From: an uncultured Acetatifactor sp. | Lineage (GTDB): Bacteria; Bacillota; Clostridia; Lachnospirales; Lachnospiraceae | NCBI GenBank assembly: GCA_910585015.1 | Contig: CAJUCT010000053.1 | Coordinates: 7,811 to 19,805, forward strand | Length of the DNA stretch: 11,995 nt | Direction of reading: 5' to 3' | Part shown: piece by piece, positions 6,486 through 11,995 of the stretch | Layout of the letters: each line of letters begins with the position of its first letter | Numbering within the stretch: the first letter of the stretch is position 1 | Program-made: the position numbers and the translations under genes | The notes under the pieces: generated by a model | Database searches by the model: none | What the model was told of the DNA's origin: nothing | The model's input: only the letters and a program-made list of their open reading frames with translations

Positions 6486-7865
6486 ATGTTAGAAAAAGTG
6501 ACTCGCCTGTTCGGACAGGTGGATATGACGGAGGGGCAGCCTTGGAAGAAGATTGCGACTTTCACGGTTCCCATGCTGATCGGCAATGTGGCCCAGCAGC
6601 TGTACAATACTGTGGACAGCATTGTGGTGGGCAGATATGTGGGGGACAATGCCCTGGCGGCAGTGGGCAGCGCAAGCCCCATTTTTAATCTGCTTTTGGT
6701 GCTGTTTGTGGGTATCGCCATGGGCGCGGGCATCATGGTCTCTCAGTATTTTGGGTCCCGCGACAGGGAGAATCTGTCCAAGACCATCGGCAGTTCCATC
6801 ACTTTGACGGCGGTGGCCTCTATCCTGCTGATGATCGTAGGTACTCTGGCCATCCGCCCTGTGCTGGTGCTGCTGGACACGCCGGAAAGCATCATAGACT
6901 GGTGTACTTCCTATCTGATGATTCTGTTGTGGGGCATTGCGGGGCTGGCCTACTACAATATTCTCTGCGGAATTCTGCGGGGGCTGGGGGATTCTCTATC
7001 CGCGCTGGTATACCTGCTGGTGGCCACGGTGCTCAATATCGTGCTGGATGTATGGTTCGTGGCCGGATTACATATGGAAGTGGCGGGCGTGGCGCTGGCC
7101 ACAGTCATAGCGCAGCTGGTATCCGCCATATTGTGTATGCTTAAGCTGCGGAAAATGACGGCTCTCTTTGACATGAAGAAAGAGTATCTAAGGCCGGACA
7201 AGAAGAATATTTTCACTGTTATCCGGTTGGGGCTGCCTTCGGGTCTGACACAGGCCATCTTTTCCCTGGCCATGGTGGTGGTGCAGTCCCTGACCAACAG
7301 CTTCGGGGAGATGATCATTGCCGCCAACGTGATTATCATGAGAGTGGACGGCTTTGCCATGATGCCGAATTTCTCTTTTGGTACGGCTCTGACCACCTAT
7401 GCGGGACAGAACGTGGGCGCCAAGCTGTACGACCGGGTGAAGAAGGGGGCCTGGCAGGGAACACTGATCGCCGTATGTACCTCGGCGGTTATCACTGGTC
7501 TGATTCTGCTTTTTGGACCATACCTGATGGGTATCTTCACCAATACCCAGGAACTGGCCCAGCTCAGCGCGGACATGATGAAGATTTTGGCCGTGGGCTA
7601 TATAGCCATGGCCGTGACCCAGAGTCTGTCAGGAATTATGCGTGGCGCCGGTGACACGGTGACGCCCATGTGGATATCCCTGCTCACCACGGTGGCGGTC
7701 CGGGTTCCTTTGGCCTATGGTCTGGTATACCTTACCAGGACGGCACAGTTGCCCCAGGGGCGGTATGAGAGCCTGTGGATCTCGCTGCTGACCTCCTGGG
7801 TGCTGGGCGCACTGATTACTTTTGTGTTCTATAAAGCGGGCAGATGGAAGAAGAAGGCGCTGTGA
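6486..7865 (+). CDS. MATE-family multidrug/cation antiporter
   Basis: MATE proteins sit in the cytoplasmic membrane and export drugs or metabolites in exchange for Na+ or H+. The product is 459 residues, the usual length, with hydrophobic segments spread through its length consistent with 12 transmembrane helices in two MatE repeats. The first repeat opens with ATFTVPMLIGNVAQQLYNTVDSIVVGRYVG, split here as ATFTVPMLIGNV and QQLYNTVDSIVVGRYVG, with the typical later G-ILRGLGDS segment. The second opens at about residue 240 (IRLGLPSGLTQ) and repeats the pattern with SGIMRGAGDT near residue 385. The C-terminus is a short basic tail (RWKKKAL). It has its own promoter. The substrate is not readable; the DinF/NorM-like annotation is by family only. 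Confidence 0.93.
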   Translation: MLEKVTRLFGQVDMTEGQPWKKIATFTVPMLIGNVAQQLYNTVDSIVVGRYVGDNALAAVGSASPIFNLLLVLFVGIAMGAGIMVSQYFGSRDRENLSKTIGSSITLTAVASILLMIVGTLAIRPVLVLLDTPESIIDWCTSYLMILLWGIAGLAYYNILCGILRGLGDSLSALVYLLVATVLNIVLDVWFVAGLHMEVAGVALATVIAQLVSAILCMLKLRKMTALFDMKKEYLRPDKKNIFTVIRLGLPSGLTQAIFSLAMVVVQSLTNSFGEMIIAANVIIMRVDGFAMMPNFSFGTALTTYAGQNVGAKLYDRVKKGAWQGTLIAVCTSAVITGLILLFGPYLMGIFTNTQELAQLSADMMKILAVGYIAMAVTQSLSGIMRGAGDTVTPMWISLLTTVAVRVPLAYGLVYLTRTAQLPQGRYESLWISLLTSWVLGALITFVFYKAGRWKKKAL

Positions 7866-7901
7866 GGGGGCAAAATGCGCAAAGGAGAAAGTATACATAA
7901 A

Positions 7902-8234
7902 TCATATTCTGTTTTGGTCTCCCCATTCGCACATGGAATCAAGAATGGGAATCAGTGTTTTGCCCCGGTCAGTTAGGGAATATTCTACTTTAGGCGGAAT
8001 CTGGGGATATTCCTTACGATGTACCAGCTGGTCCGATTCCAATTCTTTCAGAGTAGAACTGAGTGTTTTATAAGAGATTTCTCCAATATATTTTTTCATT
8101 TCATTAAAGCGGACTACGCCAAATTCCATAAGCGTATAAAGTATCGTCATTTTATATTTTCCGTTGATAAGGGATAATGTGTAGCTGAAACCTGTTGTTT
8201 CCAGACATTCTTGTGATATACAGCGCTTGTCCAA
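7902..8234 (-). CDS. HxlR-type winged-helix regulator
   Basis: The product is 110 residues, typical of the HxlR family of small dimeric DNA-binding proteins that often sense redox or electrophile stress. The core reads SLINGKYKMTILYTLMEFG, RFNEMKKYIGEISYKTLSSTL, KELESDQLVHRKEYP and PPKVEYSLTDRGKTLIPIL, covering recognition helix and wing. Cys5 and Cys10 near the N-terminus and Cys102 near the C-terminus are candidates for redox sensing. The start is TTG at 8234-8232, supported by AAAGGAG complementary to 8243-8249, 6-8 bases upstream. The gene converges on the MATE gene 36 bases away with no clear shared terminator. HxlR genes usually sit divergent to a target; here the divergent side (from 8334) has no clear gene. 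Confidence 0.9.
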   Translation of the reverse strand: MDKRCISQECLETTGFSYTLSLINGKYKMTILYTLMEFGVVRFNEMKKYIGEISYKTLSSTLKELESDQLVHRKEYPQIPPKVEYSLTDRGKTLIPILDSMCEWGDQNRI

Positions 8235-8253
8235 TTTACGCTCTCCTTTAGGT

Positions 8254-8280
8254 AAGTATCACACTTAAATGTGTGTACTT
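8254..8280. promoter_or_regulatory. Palindromic operator-like site in the hxlR leader
   Basis: CACAC (8260-8264) and GTGTG (8271-8275) are exact inverted repeats around TTAAAT, flanked by AAGTA (8254-8258) and TACTT (8276-8280), giving arms of about 10 bases with one extra T in the left arm. The site lies about 20-45 bases downstream of the predicted hxlR start point and just before its ribosome binding site, a good place for autorepression. Confidence 0.5.
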
Positions 8281-8304
8281 GTTTTCTGTTTCATTCTTGC
8301 TGCA

Positions 8305-8333
8305 ATTATAATACCAACAGCGGGAAAAGTCAA
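8305..8333 (-). promoter_or_regulatory. Promoter for the hxlR gene
   Basis: Read on the - strand, TTGACT (complement of 8328-8333) and TATAAT (complement of 8305-8310) are separated by exactly 17 bases, a near-consensus sigma-A promoter. The start point is near 8298, leaving a leader of about 65 bases that contains the palindrome. Confidence 0.7.
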
Positions 8334-9364
8334 TCCTGCGGGTAAGTTTCAGATGACTAATGGATGCAGTCAGGCGGCTGCAAAGATTTGCAGGCTATGC
8401 ATACCTCGGCACATAATATGGCATGGTTTTAAAAGGTATATCTGCGCGCTATAATAAAAACAGCGATGCTGCTTGTCGGGCGTTCCTTACAGGAGGAGCA
8501 AGTACATGACAGCTTTATTGGCGACGATGTATCGGGGCCATGCCGGAGGAAAGCGGTGAAAGTTTTTCCTGCCCCATCGGCACGGAGGAGTTCATATTCA
8601 CCTTGCCCTGGAAGCACTGATTGTCCGGGAGGCAGACCCCGGTAATGATTAAGCAAACATAATCCATGAGGCTGACAACATTAACTGGTCCCTCATATAC
8701 TTAGATGCAGAAAAACGGATCTGACTGTTGGTGATGTACCGGAGAGTGAATTGTGTAATATTTCTTTATGGATTTCGGGATAAGGCTGGTTAATGGGAAG
8801 GGTGATGGTGGGGAGATGAAAAGCCATAAGACTGTATGTGGCAAGGTGACACCGCGTGTGTGCCAACTACGTTCGCCACATCTATGGTTGCCCATGCGCC
8901 CGGGTGACACATAGAAAATCGATTTCGAATATGTCCGAAACGGCACCTGTAACATATTTGTGTTCGTGGAGCCTGTGGGCGGTGTAGGGCATATAAGTGT
9001 CCGGGAAGAACAATGTTTTGAAAATTGAATAGTTGCAGATAATGTGGTATGATTGGCTAAAATCTTAAAGAGAATTTGTGCTGGTATGTGGTTTTGTAAT
9101 GAATGCGGAAATGTACTTGGACGAAAATGTTTTACGGCAATTATGTGCCGCTCGGGGCATATAGTTCACTGCTTGCCGCGGTACATATGTTCATGGGAGT
9201 TGGTTTGTGTGCATTATGGACAGGCTGTATATTCCGTAAACTTTCAAGATAGCGCTGTTCATACCATATCAGCATTCACGTAATACGGCTGCTAAGCCGG
9301 GACGGGAGAATGATTACGGGTTGTACGTTATAATATGGATTACAGGCAGGAGGCAGGACAGGAT
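8334..9364. other. About 1 kb with no convincing gene
   Basis: Both strands hold only short open stretches without good ribosome binding sites. The most gene-like are a 50-codon - strand stretch at 8515-8667 starting MDYVCLIITG, and a 76-codon + strand stretch at 9053-9283 with a TTG start and many Cys, Trp and His, unlike a normal protein. I recognise neither. TGTGGC (8837-8842) and GCCACA (8875-8880) form a loose inverted repeat. A lone TATAAT at 9329-9334 precedes the DUF4317 fragment without a matching -35 box. The stretch looks like decayed DNA, perhaps old insertion remnants. Confidence 0.5.
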
Positions 9365-9991
9365 ATGGGCAGGATCAACCGGGAGGATATGTTGGAACTG
9401 ACAAGGCGCATGACGCTGAAAAGAAATTGTTTTGACAGGATCGCTGGGGCATACTTTGATGAGGAGGGGTATGTGGATGGCACATTCAACAGGCATTTTC
9501 AGAGGCTTGCGGCAAAAGACCAGCAGAAGAATCTGGATATCGCAAAGGCGATTCCCTTTTCAGAGACGAACGTGCAGATTAAGGAGTATTGCATTCCTGC
9601 GGAAGCTAAGAAATCGGGCGGTATATGGCAGATGTTGGCGGCGCTTAACGAGTGTGGACTGAAAAACGATGCCCTGTTGGAAGTGTTCTATGAGATGTTC
9701 GGGGAGAAGTACCGGGCTGAGGGAAGGTTTGCGGTCTCCTTCTTTCATGGCAGTTATGATGTGCCGCTGAAAGCCTCAGACGGGGAGCGCCTCGGAGAGT
9801 CAGAGGAAGTTTATCAGTTCATGGTCTGTGCGGTCTGCCCGGTGGACGAGGATTATGAGATGGGAACACCGGAGTGCGGGTTCCTGTTCCCTGCTTTCCA
9901 TGACAGGAGCGGCGACCCAAACAGGGTGGATGTTTATGAAAGGGAGCAGGAGAAACACAGGGAATTTCTGCAGGAAATCCTATTATTATAG
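9365..9991 (+). pseudogene. DUF4317 protein, N-terminal half only
   Basis: The sequence resembles the DUF4317 family, common in Clostridia and of unknown function. The ATG at 9365 is chosen because AGGAGG (9348-9353) precedes it and the product then opens MGRINREDMLELTRRM like family members; an in-frame ATG at 9335 would place that ribosome binding site inside the gene. Family-like segments follow: LKNDALLEVFYEMF, RFAVSFFHGSYDVPLKASDGE, ESEEVYQFMVCAVCPV and CGFLFPAFHDRS. The product is 208 residues, about half the family's usual length from memory (close to 400), and stops at TAG right after EFLQEILLL. The following DNA does not continue the domain in any frame I could read, so this looks like a 3' truncation by rearrangement rather than a single frameshift. 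It may still be expressed. Confidence 0.7.
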
Positions 9992-10412
9992 TCCGGCTGT
10001 AAGGGGCAAAGGAGCGCAAGGACTGTTTGGCGTGTGGGATTTGCCGAATGGAAAGGAAACGGAAGGGTACACACACCTGGAAGAATGTGTGAGACACAAT
10101 TCCGATTATATGAAAAAACTCCTGAAGGAGTTTCCGGGCGCCTGCAATGATCCGAGAGACGACATCGAGGATACCTTGTCAAAAATGGAGCAGGTCATGC
10201 CAAAATACTGTGAGCTCCGCAAATTTGCCACAGAAGAACTGCGGAGCCTGGATGAGGGGAGTGAGAAACAGAATGATTGGAGGAGCCTGCTGGCTGAATT
10301 AAGTCCTGCCGTAAGAACCTTTATTTACAGCCTCGCGGCAAGCGGCCAGCTTGTCCCTCGCGGATTGTGGCCGTGGGGCTGGCAGGTTCCCCACTCGCGG
10401 CGGTGGTGTTGA
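9992..10412 (+). pseudogene. Fragment of an unrecognised gene, 5' end missing
   Basis: Directly after the DUF4317 stop, a different frame carries protein-like sequence from about 10020 (GVWDLPNGKETEGYTHLEE) to a TGA at 10410-10412. It is rich in Glu and Lys, looks helical (KLLKEFPGACNDPRDDIED, ELRKFATEELRSLDEG) and includes LLAELSPAVRTFIYSLAASG. No ATG with a ribosome binding site opens it; a CTG 8 bases after AAAGGAG is the only near start. The last 17 or so residues (Trp-, Arg- and Pro-rich) look like out-of-frame reading, and another frame continues as FPTRGGGVDYLLTKNYF, suggesting a frameshift near 10350. I do not recognise the family. Confidence 0.4.
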
Positions 10413-10549
10413 CTATCTGCTAACAAAAAATTATTTTTCTTCGTTATTCAAAATCAGTTTCTTCAAAGAGAAATGATTTTCCGTCATATAACAATTTTAA
10501 ACTCGTCCCTTGACCGTCTGGATAATCGGAACGGACATAGAACGGGGGA

Positions 10550-10578
10550 TTGCTTTTCGTAATTGGATATGGTATAAT
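10550..10578 (+). promoter_or_regulatory. Extended -10 promoter for the DMP19-like gene
   Basis: TTGCTT (10550-10555) and a perfect TATAAT (10573-10578) are separated by 17 bases, and TGG directly before the -10 box makes an extended -10 element. The start is near 10585, about 45 bases before the ATG. Confidence 0.65.
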
Positions 10579-10629
10579 TTTCCCCAGTATAAACCGATAA
10601 ATCGGGATTTAATGAGAGGAGAGATTAAA

Positions 10630-11178
10630 ATGCCAATGTCAAAAAAAGAAATACAAAGGCAATGGGCAGAAAAGGAAGCACAGATGAAGAACATCATTAA
10701 AAACCGAGATTGGAACGCTTTGTTTGCGATGGATGAGAATGATGATTTTTCATGGACATTAGAACAAATATTGTGGTCTTTCGTAACAAATAGAGTGGAG
10801 GGAAATTTTGATATATCTAACCTAAACCACACGCAAAAAACACTTTTTTTGGTACTGGAACTGGAGAATGCAACACAAGCTGATGCGTTGCTCAGTTTTT
10901 TTGAAGATTTTGCGATTTATGGTCGTGAAGCGGTACAGGCATTAGAAGAAATAGGGGCATCCCAATGTGCTGCCGCTCTTAATGCAGTAGTTGATACTTT
11001 GCCGAACGGTATTTTCCCAAAAGGAGATAAAGAATTTTGGGATTCTCTTATGTCAGGAAAAAATTCTGATATATGGGACAAGGCAGATAATGTTTTCACG
11101 GATTATACAGATGGAAAGTTTTCCGATTTGTGCCGTACTTATGCAGAGACACACCGAGATATGGTTCATGCAGGCTGA
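10630..11178 (+). CDS. DMP19-like (DUF4375) acidic protein
   Basis: The product is 182 residues, starting at the ATG at 10630 with GAGGAGAG just upstream. Residues about 70-170 resemble the DMP19/DUF4375 family: LNHTQKTLFLVLELENATQAD, with the polypeptide's FFEDFAIYGREAVQALEEIGA and a C-terminal segment FTDYTDGKFSDLCRTYAETH. The first 45 residues are a charged helical extension (SKKEIQRQWAEKEAQMK). I count 31 Asp/Glu against 17 Lys/Arg, so it is clearly acidic. The Neisseria founder, DMP19, is a DNA-mimic protein that binds a transcription factor; whether this one mimics DNA is only a possibility. It has its own promoter and sits convergent to a relaxase gene, a typical accessory-gene place. 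It is more AT-rich than the purine cluster, consistent with transfer. Confidence 0.7.
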   Translation: MPMSKKEIQRQWAEKEAQMKNIIKNRDWNALFAMDENDDFSWTLEQILWSFVTNRVEGNFDISNLNHTQKTLFLVLELENATQADALLSFFEDFAIYGREAVQALEEIGASQCAAALNAVVDTLPNGIFPKGDKEFWDSLMSGKNSDIWDKADNVFTDYTDGKFSDLCRTYAETHRDMVHAG

Positions 11179-11203
11179 CAACTTCCAGTTTATCGGTCTA
11201 ATA

Positions 11204-11255
11204 AAAGTCCAAAACAGGGCGGCGGTGGCAAGCATTGACAATCCCGCCGCCCTGT
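11204..11255 (-). terminator. Strong intrinsic terminator after the relaxase gene
   Basis: Arms at 11214-11225 and 11244-11255 are perfect 12-base reverse complements (ACAGGGCGGCGG and its complement) around an 18-base loop. Read on the - strand, the stem is followed by TTTTGGACTTTTATT. It begins 3 bases after the relaxase stop codon. The T-rich side lies only toward the - strand, so it mainly ends that gene; the stem may also stop transcripts from the DMP19-like gene weakly. Confidence 0.85.
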
Positions 11256-11258
11256 CTG

Positions 11259-11995
11259 TTATCGCTCCATATCCTGCTTTCTGTGGGGCGGTTGTTCCCG
11301 CTGTTCCTGCCGCAAGATACTGTAAACGCTCTTTCTGATTTTCTCCGCTTCTTTCACTTCCTCTTTCAATGCAAGATACCGCTGATTGAGTGTTTTCCTC
11401 TCGGCGGTCAGCTTGGTGTATTCTTCTTTCCATGTCTTTGTCAGGATTGTGGTCTTGCCGTTCATCACGCCTTTAAGATAATCTTTCGCTGTTGTGAATA
11501 AGATTTGTTCGGCTTCGGTCAGCGGCTTCTTTCCCTTACACTTGAAATATATGTCGGCTTGCTCTAAGTGCTTTTTCAGAGTGGCAAGCCGCCGTTCAAC
11601 GGGTTTCAGTTTCCCTTGAATATCCAGTTGTTCCCCTATCATGGACTTGAATTTTTCATCAAGCCCCGTCATATCCATGATGTTGTTGGCTTGCAGGAAA
11701 TTCAGCATATTTGCCGCGTCTTTGAGGTTATACAACGATTGTGAATATCCCGATTTTCCCGTCTGTGCCTTGCGTGACAAAATGCCTTGAATGTAGTCGG
11801 CAAGGGTGGGCGGCTCGGTGTTCTCGGCTTCTTCCTTTAACCAGTTTTGCAGTTTGGAGATACGCGCCTTTAACTGCCGCAAACGCTTATTCGTTACCTC
11901 GATTTCGCGGTTGAGGTCGCCGCGCTCGGTGCGGATGCCGCGCTTCTCCATAGCGGAAGCGGCAACGCCTAAATGGACGGTGGGTATCTGGTCTA
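11259..11995 (-). CDS. MobA/MobL-type relaxase, C-terminal part (runs off right edge)
   Basis: The frame is open from the right edge of the window to a stop at 11259-11261, giving 244 residues of the C-terminal region; the start and catalytic domain lie outside. The first visible residues, HLGVAASAMEKRGIRTERG, match the segment that follows the nicking domain in MobA/MobL relaxases of Gram-positive mobilizable elements. The rest is a long, charged, largely coiled-coil region (NREIEVTNKRLRQLKARISK, LKPVERRLATLKKHLEQAD, LTAERKTLNQRYLALKEEV) that ends in a Gln/Arg-rich tail. Relaxases nick the origin of transfer and lead the strand into a recipient cell. The Met at 11951 is internal, not a start. 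This marks an integrative or mobilizable element to the right. Confidence 0.85.
   Translation of the reverse strand, partial: DQIPTVHLGVAASAMEKRGIRTERGDLNREIEVTNKRLRQLKARISKLQNWLKEEAENTEPPTLADYIQGILSRKAQTGKSGYSQSLYNLKDAANMLNFLQANNIMDMTGLDEKFKSMIGEQLDIQGKLKPVERRLATLKKHLEQADIYFKCKGKKPLTEAEQILFTTAKDYLKGVMNGKTTILTKTWKEEYTKLTAERKTLNQRYLALKEEVKEAEKIRKSVYSILRQEQREQPPHRKQDMER

Noticed and set aside
8837..8880. TGTGGC/GCCACA inverted repeat as insertion-sequence ends
   Set aside because: The arms are only 6 bases and enclose 32 bases with no coding content; no target duplication is visible.
9053..9283. Cys/His/Trp-rich 76-codon frame as a small zinc-binding protein
   Set aside because: TTG start without a ribosome binding site, no regular CxxC pair spacing and a composition typical of non-coding DNA.
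9828..9991. Upstream extension of the fragment gene into the DUF4317 reading region
   Set aside because: This part is an alternate-frame shadow of the family-matched DUF4317 sequence; protein-like sequence in the second frame begins only after 9991.
11235..11501. + strand frame over the relaxase region
   Set aside because: It is rich in Phe, Pro and Leu and antisense to the coiled-coil relaxase sequence, which has the stronger family match and a terminator in the right place.

Overview
The window looks like chromosomal DNA from an anaerobic gut-type Clostridia member, most likely Lachnospiraceae. This rests on recognised protein styles (a long adenylosuccinate lyase beside a PurF-like protein and PurA, a DUF4317 fragment, a MobA/MobL-type relaxase tail), strong AGGAGG-type ribosome binding sites and sigma-A-like promoters. 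It is inference from memory of these families; no database search was possible.

Left part (about 168-4778): a purine cluster on the + strand. A promoter at 168-196 leads into purB (adenylosuccinate lyase). Next comes a PurF-family protein that keeps the phosphoribosyltransferase motif and four candidate Fe-S cysteines but lacks the N-terminal glutaminase cysteine. After a 228-base leader with two candidate promoters, an operator-like dyad and a terminator-like hairpin comes purA (adenylosuccinate synthetase). PurA and PurB together turn IMP into AMP, and PurB also acts earlier in de novo IMP synthesis. The purB/purF-like gap is filled by a 91-base imperfect hairpin. Its right edge shares a 16-base sequence with a tandem repeat in the purA/lysR gap.

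Middle part (4846-8234): a LysR-type regulator with a GTG start, a YihX-like HAD phosphatase, a MATE-family efflux protein behind its own promoter, and, convergent with it, a small HxlR-type regulator with a TTG start, a good promoter and a palindrome in its leader.

Right part (8334-11995): accessory and eroded DNA. About 1 kb has no convincing gene. Then come a DUF4317 protein cut to roughly half length, an abutting fragment of an unrecognised gene in another frame, an acidic DMP19-like (DUF4375) protein with its own extended -10 promoter, and on the - strand the C-terminal end of a MobA/MobL-type relaxase followed by a strong intrinsic terminator. The relaxase runs off the right edge, so an integrative or mobilizable element probably begins or ends in this part. 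I found no rRNA, tRNA, CRISPR array or intact transposase.
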